From assembly GCF_013409255.1 (NCBI RefSeq), contig NZ_JACCAS010000001.1, forward strand, positions 1,674,001-1,738,000: a DNA stretch of 64,000 bases, read 5' to 3'. Under the pieces are notes generated by a model, which made no database searches, was not told the origin of the DNA, and saw nothing but the letters and a program-made list of their open reading frames with translations. Shown here piece by piece: positions 10,544-20,300 of this stretch. The position numbers and the translations under genes were made by a program. The stretch is from Paraburkholderia bryophila (GTDB lineage: Bacteria > Pseudomonadota > Gammaproteobacteria > Burkholderiales > Burkholderiaceae). Numbering within the stretch: the stretch's first letter is position 1; every line of letters starts with the position of its first letter.

Positions 10544-10584
10544 AAAAAATGCGGCCGGCTCCGGCCGGCGGAAACACCCGCCGG
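10544..10584 (-). promoter_or_regulatory. Overlapping hairpins with T run in the rhlE leader (attenuator-like)
   Basis: On the minus strand, a first hairpin pairs CCGGCGG with CCGCCGG (10565-10584). A second pairs GCCGGC with GCCGGC (10554-10569) and is followed within about four bases by six T residues (10544-10549). The two stems share 10565-10569, so only one can form at a time. It may simply end the upstream aldehyde dehydrogenase transcript, or act as an attenuator for rhlE. Confidence 0.5.
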
Positions 10585-10594
10585 AAAGGCCGGT

Positions 10595-10600
10595 ATTGTA
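10595..10600 (-). promoter_or_regulatory. Possible -10 box for rhlE
   Basis: TACAAT on the minus strand (five of six consensus bases), 10 bases before the first leader hairpin and about 170 bases before the rhlE start. No good -35 is seen at normal spacing. Confidence 0.35.
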
Positions 10601-10848
10601 GCACTTCAGCAAAAACACTCATGGCGCATCCGCCGGCTTTCTGCTTACGTCGGCGAAAGCCGCGCCGCCGCTCGCTGTGCGGCGACCGGCAACGCGCTGC
10701 GCATGCCACCAAGCCCAACCAATTCCGGCAAACACCCGCAAAACACCGGCAAAAACACCGCCGCGCCTCGCTGGCGAGCGTAGTGCGCGCAGGCGACAGT
10801 TCCGTGACAGCCGGCGCTCACCGGGGGCTAACCGCCATTTACCCGCGC

Positions 10849-12285
10849 TTACCAGGTTTCGCGCATCACCATCAGGCGCAATTCGGTCATGTCCTCGATC
10901 GCGTAGCGCACGCCTTCGCGGCCCAGCCCGGAATCCTTCACGCCGCCGTACGGCATGTTGTCGACCCGGAACGACGGCACGTCGTTGATCACCACGCCGC
11001 CCACGTCGAGTTCGTCCCACGCGCGGTGCGCATTCGCGAGCGAATCCGTGAAGATGCCGGCTTGCAGACCGAAGTCGCTGTCGTTGACGGTGGCAAGCGC
11101 CGCACCGAAGTCGTCGAAACGCTCGAGGATCGCCACCGGACCGAACGCTTCCTTGCGGTACAGGTCGCTATCGCGCTTCACGCCTTCGAGCAGCGTGGCC
11201 TCGAACATCGCGCCCTCCACCTTGCCGCCTGCGACGATCGTCGCGCCCGCCTGCACCGCGCTGTCCATCCAGCCGGCGAGGCGTTTGGATTCCGATTCGG
11301 AGATCATCGGCCCCACGAAGGTCTTTTCGTCTTTCGGATCGCCCATGATCAGCGACTTCGTCTTCGCGATCAGCTTCTCGCGCAGCGCATCGTAGAGGCT
11401 TGCGTGCACCAGAATCCGCTGCACGCCGATACAGCTCTGCCCCGACTGATAGAACGCGCCGAACGCCAGCCGGTCAACCACGTAGTCGAGCTTGCCGCCC
11501 TGATCGCCATCGACGATCGCGGCCGCGTTGCCGCCCAGCTCCAGAATCACCTTCTTCTTGCCGGCCTTTTTCTTCAGATCCCAACCCACCGCCGGCGAGC
11601 CGGTAAAGGACAGCAGCTTGAAACGTTCGTCGGTGGTGAACAGATCCGCGCCGTCGCGGTGCGCCGGCAGAATCGAAAACGCGCCCTTCGGCAGATCGGT
11701 TTCCGCCAGAATCTCGCCCATGATCAAGGCGCCGACCGGCGTGCGGCTCGCCGGTTTCAGCACGAACGGCACGCCCGCCGCGATCGCCGGCGCCACCTTG
11801 TGCGCGGTCAGATTCAGCGGGAAATTGAACGGCGAGATAAACGAACACGGCCCGATCGGCACGCGCTTCACATAGCCGTGATAGCCCTTGGCGCGCGGCG
11901 CAATCTCCAGATTGATGATCTCGCCGTCGATCCGCACCGATTCCTCCGCGGCCACCTTGAACGTATCGATCAGCCGCGTGACCTCGCCCCGCGAGTCGTT
12001 GATCGGTTTGCCGGCCTCGATGCACAGCGCGAGCGCCAGTTCATCGTAACGCTCGCGAAAGCGCTTCACGCAGTGTTCGAGCACCGCCTGACGCTTGAAC
12101 GGCGGAAAGGCGCGCATGGCCGGCATCGCCGCGACCGCGTGGCCGATCGCCTGGTCGATCGCGGCGGCGTCGGCCATGGCCACACGGGTGGCCACTTCGC
12201 CGCTGAATTTGTCGGTGACTTCGAGATCGGTGTTGGCCGCCACTGCTTCGTTGGCGAGGTAGTACGGGTAAGTCTTGTTCAACAT
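10849..12285 (-). CDS. NAD(P)-dependent aldehyde dehydrogenase
   Basis: Aldehyde dehydrogenase superfamily enzyme of 478 residues that oxidises an aldehyde to an acid with NAD(P). It shows the cofactor region (ISPFNFPLNLTAHKVAPAIA), FTGSPAVG, the general-base segment LELGGN and catalytic Cys285 in GQSCIGVQR. An AGGAGA lies nine bases upstream of the ATG. It starts 34 bases after the acetolactate-synthase-like gene, so they are very likely co-transcribed. The substrate is not evident; lactaldehyde, succinate-semialdehyde or glyceraldehyde-3-phosphate-type dehydrogenases are all near relatives. Confidence 0.9.
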   Translation of the reverse strand: MLNKTYPYYLANEAVAANTDLEVTDKFSGEVATRVAMADAAAIDQAIGHAVAAMPAMRAFPPFKRQAVLEHCVKRFRERYDELALALCIEAGKPINDSRGEVTRLIDTFKVAAEESVRIDGEIINLEIAPRAKGYHGYVKRVPIGPCSFISPFNFPLNLTAHKVAPAIAAGVPFVLKPASRTPVGALIMGEILAETDLPKGAFSILPAHRDGADLFTTDERFKLLSFTGSPAVGWDLKKKAGKKKVILELGGNAAAIVDGDQGGKLDYVVDRLAFGAFYQSGQSCIGVQRILVHASLYDALREKLIAKTKSLIMGDPKDEKTFVGPMISESESKRLAGWMDSAVQAGATIVAGGKVEGAMFEATLLEGVKRDSDLYRKEAFGPVAILERFDDFGAALATVNDSDFGLQAGIFTDSLANAHRAWDELDVGGVVINDVPSFRVDNMPYGGVKDSGLGREGVRYAIEDMTELRLMVMRETW

Positions 12286-12319
12286 GACGCGCTCTCCTTG
12301 TTCCGATGCCTGACAGTGC

Positions 12320-13972
12320 TCACAGTTGCGCGCTCAACCGCTTGATCTCGCGGTTCAACACGCGCTCGTTATCCGAATAGTCAATCGGCAGATCGATCAC
12401 ATGCACGCCCGGCGTGACGAAGCATTCGCGCAGCAAAGGCGCGAACTCCGCCGCCGATTCGATCCGATGCCCCTTCGCCCCATAACTCTCCGCGTAGGCG
12501 ACGAAATCCGGATTCGCCAGCGTCATGCCGTAGTCCGGGAAATTCATGTTTTCCTGCTTCCAGCGGATCATGCCGAACGCGTCGTCGCGCAGAATCAGGA
12601 CCACCAGATCGAGCTTCAGGCGCACCGCCGTTTCCAGTTCCTGCGAATTCATCATGAAGCCGCCGTCGCCGCACACGGCCATGACCTTGCGGTCCGGATG
12701 CACGATCTTGGTGGCGATCGCGGACGGCAAGCCCGCGCCCATCGACGCCAGCGCGTTATCGAGCAGCAGCGAATTCGGCTCGTGCGCGCGGTAATAGCGG
12801 GCGAACCAGATCTTGTACATGCCGTTGTCCAGACACACGATGCCGTCCACCGGCGTGGTCTCGTACACGTCGTTGACGATCCGCACCGGGTACATCGGGA
12901 AGCGGTCGTCGTGCTGGCCTTTGACCAGATGCGCCTCGAAGTGCTGCTTGATCTCCTTGAAGCGCGTGAAGTCCCAATGCTCCTGACGCTCCTTCAGACT
13001 TTCCTTCAGTTGCCACACCGCGTTGGCGATATCGCCGACCACTTCGATCTGCGGGAAGTACACCGTATCCACTTCCGCGCCGAGAAAATTGACGTGAATC
13101 ACCGTCTTCTCGCCCGCCTCGCCGCTGCGCATGAAGAACGGCGGCTTCTCGATCACGTCGTGGCCCACATTGATGATGCAGTCGGCGTGATCGATCGCGC
13201 GGTGCACGAAATCGCCGTCGGACAAGGTCGCGTTGCCGAGCCACATGGGATGCGATTCGTCGATCACGCCCTTGCCCATCTGCGTCGTGAAGAACGGAAT
13301 ACCGGTCTGGTCGACGAACTCGCGCAGCATCTTGGTGGTGGTTTTGCGATTGCCCCCCGCGCCGATCATCAGCAGCGGATGCTTCGCGCTCTTGATCGCC
13401 TCGACCGCGCGCGCCACGGCTTTTTCCTCGGCCACCGGACGGCGGCTGAAGCTCTTCGGGATCGGCTTGCCGTCGCCCTCTTCATGCGCGACGTCTTCGG
13501 GCAATTCGAGGTGGGTCGCGCCGGGCCGTTCTTCTTCGGCCTGCCGCACCGCTTCGCGCACCGCCGCCGGAATATTGCCGATCGAGACGATCTGCCGCGT
13601 GTACTTGGTGAGCGGCTCCATCATCCGCACCACGTCGACGATCTGGAAATGGCCCTGCTTGCTCGACTTGATGGGCTTCTGGCCGGTAACCATCAGCATC
13701 GGCATGCCGCCGAGTTGCGCGTACGCGGCGGCGGTCACGAAGTTGGTCGCGCCTGGGCCGAGTGTGGCCAGACAGACGCCGAGGCGGCCGGTGAGACGCC
13801 CGTAGGTGGCGGCCATGAAACCGGCCGCCTGTTCGTGGCGCGTCAGGATCAGACGGATTTTGGAGCGGCGCAGCGATTCGAGCAGATCGAGATTTTCTTC
13901 ACCGGGAATGCCGAACACGTACTCGACACCTTCGGCTTCCAGCGATTTGACGAACAGGTCCGATGCTTTCAT
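12320..13972 (-). CDS. Thiamine diphosphate enzyme, acetolactate synthase-like (single subunit)
   Basis: A 550-residue ThDP-dependent enzyme of the acetolactate synthase/pyruvate oxidase family. The N-terminal pyrimidine domain has VFGIPGEENLDLLESL with the conserved Glu in LTRHEQAAGFMA, then a central domain, then the pyrophosphate domain with GDGGFMMNSQELETAV. It resembles catabolic AlsS-type enzymes and has no small regulatory subunit next to it. The start MKASDLFVKSLE is chosen by homology; the leader shows no strong ribosome site. An aldehyde dehydrogenase follows in the same operon, so the pair may act in one catabolic step series. Confidence 0.85.
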   Translation of the reverse strand: MKASDLFVKSLEAEGVEYVFGIPGEENLDLLESLRRSKIRLILTRHEQAAGFMAATYGRLTGRLGVCLATLGPGATNFVTAAAYAQLGGMPMLMVTGQKPIKSSKQGHFQIVDVVRMMEPLTKYTRQIVSIGNIPAAVREAVRQAEEERPGATHLELPEDVAHEEGDGKPIPKSFSRRPVAEEKAVARAVEAIKSAKHPLLMIGAGGNRKTTTKMLREFVDQTGIPFFTTQMGKGVIDESHPMWLGNATLSDGDFVHRAIDHADCIINVGHDVIEKPPFFMRSGEAGEKTVIHVNFLGAEVDTVYFPQIEVVGDIANAVWQLKESLKERQEHWDFTRFKEIKQHFEAHLVKGQHDDRFPMYPVRIVNDVYETTPVDGIVCLDNGMYKIWFARYYRAHEPNSLLLDNALASMGAGLPSAIATKIVHPDRKVMAVCGDGGFMMNSQELETAVRLKLDLVVLILRDDAFGMIRWKQENMNFPDYGMTLANPDFVAYAESYGAKGHRIESAAEFAPLLRECFVTPGVHVIDLPIDYSDNERVLNREIKRLSAQL

Positions 13973-14302
13973 GGAGGGTCTCGCTTGATGAAACGGCCGC
14001 GGGCCGTGAGCCCGGCCGTCAGGGTCCGGGAACGGACGAAACGGACAATACGGACGATCGAAGACGACAGCAGCCGCGCGGAGAACGCGCGGCATGGCGG
14101 AACGGCGTGGTGCATGCCACGCCGGACAGCTTACTACTCGAACGGAAAGGATGTGTGCGGGCGGGCAGTGCCGCGCGGCGGAAGGCGGGTAACGCAGGAG
14201 AGGCAGGCGATGCGGGTAACGCAGGTGACGCGGGCGAAGCAGGCCGCGCAGGCGAAGCAATCAAAACAGGCGGCGTTGACAGCCAAGGCCGCCGCATCGC
14301 GT
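13973..14302. other. Intergenic region with 9-bp repeats
   Basis: No supported gene. It is the upstream region of the acetolactate-synthase-like gene and the downstream region of the lysozyme-inhibitor gene. The only clear structure is the 9-bp repeat tract listed next. Confidence 0.6.
14185..14256. repeat. Eight degenerate 9-bp tandem repeats
   Basis: Eight consecutive units of the form GCRGGYRAY, for example GCGGGTAAC, GCAGGCGAT, GCAGGTGAC, GCGGGCGAA. They could encode a Gly-Xaa-Ala repeat on the plus strand, but that frame has no ribosome site or family likeness. Copy number may vary between strains. Confidence 0.7.
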
Positions 14303-14671
14303 TCAGCGATTGATGGTGACGCAGTCGGACAGCATGGGCGGTGCGTTTTCGCCGTCTGTCGCGTCGTACAGGTCGGCGCGCGGCCCCTTGGTCCACCACG
14401 TGTAGCTGCCGGCCTGGTATTTCGCGCCGGACGCCGACAGCGTGTTGACGAACAGCAGCTGCTGGCCCTTCACGGGGACGAGCGCGAAGCTCTGGCCGTT
14501 GGCCGCGTTCCAGTAAGTGACTTGCAGAATCTTGCCGGTCGCGCAGGTGTATTTGTGCGTCTGACGGTTTTTGGTTTGAATCTCGGCGAGGCGTAACGGT
14601 TCGGCGCACGCATTGCCATAGAGCGCCGCGAGACCGGCCGCCGTGGTGACTGCAACAAGCCATTTCTTCAT
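14303..14671 (-). CDS. MliC-family C-type lysozyme inhibitor (secreted)
   Basis: A 122-residue exported protein with a signal peptide ending near ACA (residue 23). The mature part has the MliC pattern: YTC with Cys43, the inhibitory loop SGAKY (Ser81-Tyr85), YTWWTKG (residues 90-96) and Cys117, which can pair with Cys43. Ser81 and Lys95 match the two residues that MliC inserts into the lysozyme active site. There is no lipobox, so it is probably periplasmic rather than membrane-anchored. A GAGG lies about seven bases before the ATG. It likely protects peptidoglycan from host or environmental lysozyme. Confidence 0.85.
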   Translation of the reverse strand: MKKWLVAVTTAAGLAALYGNACAEPLRLAEIQTKNRQTHKYTCATGKILQVTYWNAANGQSFALVPVKGQQLLFVNTLSASGAKYQAGSYTWWTKGPRADLYDATDGENAPPMLSDCVTINR

Positions 14672-14786
14672 AGGAAGCCTCGTTAGTTGCTGCTTGCCGC
14701 CGATGCGTCGCGCGATGCCGATGGCGCGACGGACGCCGCCGCGCAGCGCGGCTGCATGAAGCGCCTCGACATCGCCGACCGCGTGC

Positions 14787-15068
14787 TTACGGATCGATCA
14801 CACTGGCGCACGCGTCGGTCGGCGCGGCGGCGACGTGCCCGACCAGCGGCACGATCTTCAGTCCCGCCGATGCGACCCGGCACGGCGCGGCCGCGAGACC
14901 GCAACCTGTCAGCCCGGCGCTCAACGCGAGCACCACGCTCAATGCGCCCAACCGCCCGGCCACGCCACGCTGTTTTCCAGCGCGGGCAACGGACTCGACA
15001 CCCGCGTCGTACTCAGACCCGGACTCAAAGTAACTGCTCGACTGACTGCTGCGGAATCCCTGCACCAT
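14787..15068 (-). CDS. Small lipoprotein, DUF6726-like
   Basis: A 93-residue lipoprotein with hydrophobic segment LGALSVVLALSAG and lipobox LTGC (Cys56). The mature tail of about 38 residues is LAAAPCRVASAG then VPLVGHVAAAPTDACA, with two more cysteines, and matches my memory of a Burkholderia-restricted DUF6726 family. The start at 15068 has GAGG six bases upstream; it gives an unusually long 35-residue region before the hydrophobic core, so a later start is possible. It lies upstream of the lysozyme-inhibitor gene on the same strand. Function unknown. Confidence 0.75.
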   Translation of the reverse strand: MVQGFRSSQSSSYFESGSEYDAGVESVARAGKQRGVAGRLGALSVVLALSAGLTGCGLAAAPCRVASAGLKIVPLVGHVAAAPTDACASVIDP

Positions 15069-15216
15069 GCCTACCTCGTACACTTGCTTACTTGCTTCAA
15101 CGATTCGGGTTCCGCGCACACGGCGGACTGTATGGCACATAGACACAAGTCGCCGTGCATTCGTTCGCCCTGTTTCGCGTAGCATTGTTCGACGTCACCT
15201 CGACGTCGCGTCAACG

Positions 15217-16437
15217 TCACTTCGACTTGGTGGACACCGGCCGCACCGCCGCCGCGGCCTGCTTCGCGCGCGAGCGAGCCTCGTCGAGATTCTCGCCGGT
15301 GGCCAGCGCCACGCCCATACGACGCTTGAGGAAACTCTCCGGCTTGCCGAACAGCCGCAGATCGGCGTTGGGCACGGCCAACGCCGCCGCCACGCCTTCG
15401 AACGCGATGCCGGTTTCGTCGAGACCACCGTAAATCACCGCCGACGCGCCCGGCGCCCGCAGCGACGTATCCACCGGCAAACCGAGGATCGCGCGCGCGT
15501 GCAGTTCGAACTCCGAGAAGCGCTGCGAGCACAGCGTGACCAGACCCGTGTCATGCGGACGCGGGCTAACTTCCGAGAACCACACCTCGTCGCCGCGCAC
15601 GAACAGCTCGACGCCGAACAGGCCGCGGCCGCCAAGCGCCGTCGTCACTTTCTCCGCGACTTCGCGCGAGCGTTGGAGCGCGAGCGGGCTCATGGGCTGC
15701 GGCTGCCACGATTCGACGTAGTCGCCTGCCACCTGCACGTGGCCGATCGGATCGCAGAAATACGTGCTGACCGCGCCGCTCGCCGGGTCGATCGCGCGCA
15801 CCGTCAATTGGGTGATTTCGTACTCGAAGTCGATAAAGCCTTCGACGATCACGCGGCCGTGATTCACGCGGCCGCCGGCCATGGCGTATTGCCACGCGGG
15901 TTCGACATCGGCGTCGCTCTTCAGCACCGACTGGCCCTTGCCCGACGACGACATGACCGGCTTCACCACGCACGGATAGCCGACTTTGGCGATGCCGGCG
16001 CGCAGTTCGTCGAGCGAGTCGGCGAACGCGTACGGCGAAGTCGGCAAGCCGAGTTCTTCAGCGGCCAGACGGCGGATACCCTCGCGATTCATCGTGAGCT
16101 GCGTGGCGCGCGCGGTCGGGATCACTTCGGCGAGACCGTCGGCTTCGATCGCGGCGAGGGCCTCCGTCGCGATCGCTTCGATCTCGGGGACGATCAGATG
16201 CGGGCGTTCCTGCTCGACCAGCGCACGCAATGCGGCGCGGTCGGTCATGTCGATCACGTGAGCGCGATGCGCGACCTGGTGGCCCGGCGCGTTCGGGTAA
16301 CGGTCGACGGCGATCACTTCGACGCCCAGCCGTTGCAGCGCGATGATCACTTCCTTGCCGAGCTCGCCGGCGCCGAGCAGCATGACGCGCGTAGCGGATT
16401 CAGAAAGGGGCGTGCCGATCCGTTGGCCGATCTGCAT
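15217..16437 (-). CDS. purT: Formate-dependent phosphoribosylglycinamide formyltransferase (GAR transformylase 2)
   Basis: ATP-grasp enzyme of 406 residues that makes formyl-GAR from GAR, formate and ATP in purine synthesis. The N-terminal nucleotide fold has [21 protein letters not shown]. The ATP-grasp domain has [13 protein letters not shown], and the metal-binding end shows [24 protein letters not shown]. Length equals the family norm. It diverges from the META-domain lipoprotein gene. Confidence 0.97.
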   Translation of the reverse strand: MQIGQRIGTPLSESATRVMLLGAGELGKEVIIALQRLGVEVIAVDRYPNAPGHQVAHRAHVIDMTDRAALRALVEQERPHLIVPEIEAIATEALAAIEADGLAEVIPTARATQLTMNREGIRRLAAEELGLPTSPYAFADSLDELRAGIAKVGYPCVVKPVMSSSGKGQSVLKSDADVEPAWQYAMAGGRVNHGRVIVEGFIDFEYEITQLTVRAIDPASGAVSTYFCDPIGHVQVAGDYVESWQPQPMSPLALQRSREVAEKVTTALGGRGLFGVELFVRGDEVWFSEVSPRPHDTGLVTLCSQRFSEFELHARAILGLPVDTSLRAPGASAVIYGGLDETGIAFEGVAAALAVPNADLRLFGKPESFLKRRMGVALATGENLDEARSRAKQAAAAVRPVSTKSK

Positions 16438-16485
16438 GGGGTCTCCAGATAAAAGTCGGATGAGGGTGGGATTGGATAGAACGCG

Positions 16486-16495
16486 ATGTTAACAT
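16486..16495. promoter_or_regulatory. Palindrome ATGTTAACAT in purT leader
   Basis: A perfect 10-bp palindrome about 50 bases upstream of the purT start, within the divergent purT/META intergenic space. It could be an operator. It does not match the E. coli PurR box. Confidence 0.35.
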
Positions 16496-16662
16496 GCTGA
16501 CCCCTCGCCGCGCCTTGCTCGCGGCGTCTGCATTGTCATCTGCGCGTGGGGCGCGCAGGCGCGCCGCGGACCGATTAAGCGCTTTGCACGCCGTTGCGCT
16601 CGCGTGCGGCGAGCTTAGTGCGTTACCCTTACGCCTTCGCCAGTTTGAAGAGGAACGACGCC

Positions 16663-17250
16663 ATGCTCCAAAGCTCCTCCGCGCGACGTATTGCGCGCTT
16701 TACCTCACCTTTCGTCTCGTATTTCGCTCTGCGTTCTGCTCCGCGTTTTGTTCCTCATGCGCGCACGGTTTTGGCCGGGCTAGGCGTCGCCGCGCTGTTG
16801 AGCGCCTGCGCGATCCCGAAACATCCCGATTCGGAAGCCGCGGCTCCCGACCCGTTCAACCCCGCCGCCACGCAATTGCTCGATGACACGAGCTGGGTGC
16901 TGAGCGGGTGGAAGCAGGCCGACGGCAGCGCGCGCGATATTCCGTCCGCCGATCAGGGCGCGCCGATCACGCTCACGCTCTCCACCGACAAAGGCCAGCG
17001 GCACGCGAGCGGCTTTTCCGGTTGCAACCGCTACATGGGTTCGTATGGGCTGAAAGACGGCAAGCTGAGCTTCGGCACGCTGGGCGGCACGCGCATGGCG
17101 TGCATGACGCCGGGCGGCCAGATCGAAGGTGCGTATCTGAACGCGCTGACGCATATCGACCGTACCGGCGTACAGATGCGCGCGCCGCAGCAGATGCAAC
17201 TGGTGCTCGATAACGGCGATACGCTGACGTTCGACCGCAGCGCTAAATGA
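16663..17250 (+). CDS. META/HslJ-domain lipoprotein
   Basis: A 195-residue lipoprotein with an N-terminal hydrophobic segment and lipobox LLSAC (Cys49). It is followed by a META (HslJ) domain with DDTSWVLSGWK, SGCNRYMGSYG and GTRMACM, the usual pattern of this stress-linked fold. The start at 16663 follows an AGAGGA about nine bases upstream; a longer reading from 16594 looks unnatural. It probably sits in the outer-membrane inner leaflet. Role unknown beyond links of the family to heat shock and antibiotic tolerance. Confidence 0.85.
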   Translation: MLQSSSARRIARFTSPFVSYFALRSAPRFVPHARTVLAGLGVAALLSACAIPKHPDSEAAAPDPFNPAATQLLDDTSWVLSGWKQADGSARDIPSADQGAPITLTLSTDKGQRHASGFSGCNRYMGSYGLKDGKLSFGTLGGTRMACMTPGGQIEGAYLNALTHIDRTGVQMRAPQQMQLVLDNGDTLTFDRSAK

Positions 17251-17288
17251 CCGGCGCGCGGAGCGCGGCAACGCACCGTTTTTCTTTC

Positions 17289-17330
17289 GACGCAAGCTCG
17301 CTTGCGTCTGCTTTCGAAGCCGCTGGCTTC
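17289..17330. repeat. Two adjacent hairpins between META lipoprotein and ftsK
   Basis: GACGCAAG paired with CTTGCGTC around CTCG (17289-17308), then GAAGCC paired with GGCTTC around GCT (17316-17330). They lie just after the lipoprotein stop. No T run follows, so a terminator role is only probable. Confidence 0.5.
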
Positions 17331-17379
17331 GCCGGTTTAAACTCGACGGATTGCGTTCTCGCGCGTCCGTCATTCGTTG

Positions 17380-20300
17380 ATGTCTAGCATGCACACGGTA
17401 GTTTTCGGCTGGTTCGGCGGGTCGGCCGTCTGGTTCATTCCTCTTTTGTGGCGTCTCGTGAAGTCGGTGCTGCCGGGCGGCGCGGGTTTGCGCGGCCCGG
17501 GCACGATCCGGCTGTGGCTCGGCTTCGTCTGCGTGATGGTGGCGAGCTGCACGCTGGAGGCGTCGTTACTCGACGTGGTCGGTGTGAACGGTTTCGGCCA
17601 CGCGCTGGCCACGGGCTTCAGCCATCTGCTCGGGCATATCGGCACGCCGCTCGCGGCGCTGGCGCTGCTCGGCATCAGCCTGCCCTGGCTGATCGATTTC
17701 CGTTGGCGCGATGTCGCCGTGTGGGCCGATGGCGCGTTTGGGCTGGGCTTGTCGCGCGGGCTGGCTAAACGCGATGAAGAAGCGCGCCGTCATCGCAGCG
17801 TCGACGAGGGTGTGTCGTCGCATGTGTCGCCGACGACTAATACCATGGCGCCTAAGACTAACGGCCGTTACGCGCGGCCGACGGTTTGGCGGCCGCCCGC
17901 GCGTGGGCGTGTGGCGGATGTGGGGGCGGCCGGTGCGGGTGCTGCTGGTGCTACTACTGCTGCGGCTAAGGATGCGGCGGCGCGGAATGCCGGTGCGAGT
18001 TGGCGTGCCGGTGCGACGCCGTCGCGGGCCCGCGCGGCGCAGCCGGCGGAGCCGGTGCTGCGCACGGGCGTAGCGACGCCGCCGCGGCAAGCGCAGATGC
18101 CCGCGCAAAAGTCGGGCGCGGATAAGGCCGCGTGGATGCCCGCTGAGCCAGTTGCGCCAGCGGGATGGTTGCGTGAGCAAAGATCGGCGGCCGGTGCTGC
18201 TGGTTTGGCCGGTGCTCCGGGCACCGCGAATGCCGGTGGCTTGGCCAGCGCTCCGGGCACCGCGAATGCCGGTGGGTTGGCCAGCGCTCCCGGTCTGGCG
18301 AGCGCCGCAGGTTTGGCAAGTGCCGCAAGCGCTGCCGCCGCTCAAGCCGGCGCCGCGAAAACGGCGCACACCATGACTGCGGCTGCGACACGCGCCGCGC
18401 CTCGTACTGCTGGACCGGCTTTCACAAGTTCACCCGCAAACACGGCTGCGGGTTCCGTCAGGAACGCCGCAATCCAAACGGGTCGTCCGTCGACCGGTCA
18501 AAGCTCAGCGACTCCGGCGGGTCCGATCAATCGCGCTACCGTGCAGCGACAACCGTCCCCAGTTGCGCCGCGCGACGACATCGCAATGTCGACGGCAAGC
18601 ACACGTCGCCCGGTCGCTTCCGGGTACACGCGACCCATGCCGACCACGCAAAAAGTCGCACCGCCCGCGAGCGTAGAGGAGACGCTGCGCAGCATCGCGG
18701 AAAACACCGCACGCTGGACCGACATTGCCGGCGTGAGCCTCGCGCGCACGAGCGGCGCGGAAAATGCAAAGCTCGGCACGGGGCTGACGAATGCGGCGGC
18801 CTTGGCTTCGGCCTCAGCCGAAGCTGAGCATGTTCACCCGACGCAACCCACGGTTGAAGCGGAGCAGACTGAAGCCGCGTTCGCGATATCGCCTGAAGCA
18901 CGGCATGCGCACAGCGCATTCGATGCACCGCTTGGCGCTGACGCACGCGCCGACGTTGACGTTGCCCCTCGTGTTGACGCTGCCGTTGACGTTGACGCCC
19001 ACGCTGACACCAAAGCCGAAGCGGAAGCCGACGCCCAAACACACGCTCACAACGAAGCCGAGACCCACGCAGACGCTGACACCAAAGCCAACGTCGACAC
19101 CGACGCCAACGCCAACGCCGAACCCGTCGTGCAATGGCCGATTGAACCGCCGGTCATTCAACCGCCGTTGACAGCCGCGCCAGCATTCGCGCCGGTCGTG
19201 GCGCCCGCATCGGCGACGGATGCGCCTGTGACTTCGTTCACCCCCACGGTTGCCGTTGCCCCCACCTCGCAGCCTGCCGCGCCTGTCGCCACACCCACGC
19301 CGTTCCAGATCTTTGCGGCCCGCTTGCAACAGAGCGAGACGTCCAACAACGAGTCTCCGTTAAACGACGCAGAAAACGCAGAAGACGACGCAACACCATT
19401 CGTCGCTCATGCTGAATATCTGGCGAACACCGACGTCGAAAACGCGCAACCGGCCGCCCAGTTCTCGCCGCGTTCGCACGTAGCGGCATCGGAAAACGCA
19501 GCGCCAGCCGGGAATACCGCAACAACACACCCGGCAGAGACCGAGCCGGTCGCTCAGCCGCCATCCACAACGCCGGCGCCGGTTGCCGAGGTCGTCATCC
19601 CGAAGCCGCTCGCGCCTTGGGAAACCATCACCGATGCTGCCGCGTCGTCGCACGCGGCGCTGTCAGCGAGCGAATCGCCTGTGCGCAGCGACGCACCGTC
19701 GGAAACATCGGTGCCGCCGCATCAAGTCACGCCGTCGCCGCATATCGAGAGCCCGAGCGAAGACGCGGCGCCACGCGCAGCGGAAACGGTGGACTCCCCT
19801 GCCCCATCCGGCGCATTGCGGGCATCGGAATCGTCAACGGCCCATAGCGCCGCGGACGTAGTCGCCGACGTGCAGCCGACAGACGTTCCGTCGCCGGCAT
19901 CGAATGTGGTTCGCTTTCCGTTTGCAGCGCAGGCAGGAACGACTTCACCGTCAGCGTCGCCCGTCGAATCCGCCGGACCGATTGAGTCCGTTGAGTCCGT
20001 CGAGTCCATCGAGTCCAGCGAGCCGGCCGAACCCGCCGACCCCACCCCCGCCGCCCAACGTCCACCCCTACGCGGCCACAGCCCGGCCAACGGTTTCGAA
20101 TTCCGCGCCCCCGCCGCGTCGATGGTCGAACTCCCGCCCCTCGACCTGCTCGCGCCCGCCGACATCGATATCGAACCGGTCTCCGAAGAAAAGCTGATCG
20201 AAACCGGCCTGCTGATCGAACAACGTCTGCAGGAGTTCAAGGTGCCGGTCACCGTGGTCGGCGCATCGGCCGGTCCGGTCATCACGCGCTTCGAAGTCGA

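Noticed and set aside
13963..14313. Collagen-like Gly-Xaa-Ala reading frame on the plus strand
   Set aside because: It comes from the 9-bp repeat tract, has no ribosome site and overlaps the start of the ThDP gene; better seen as a DNA repeat.
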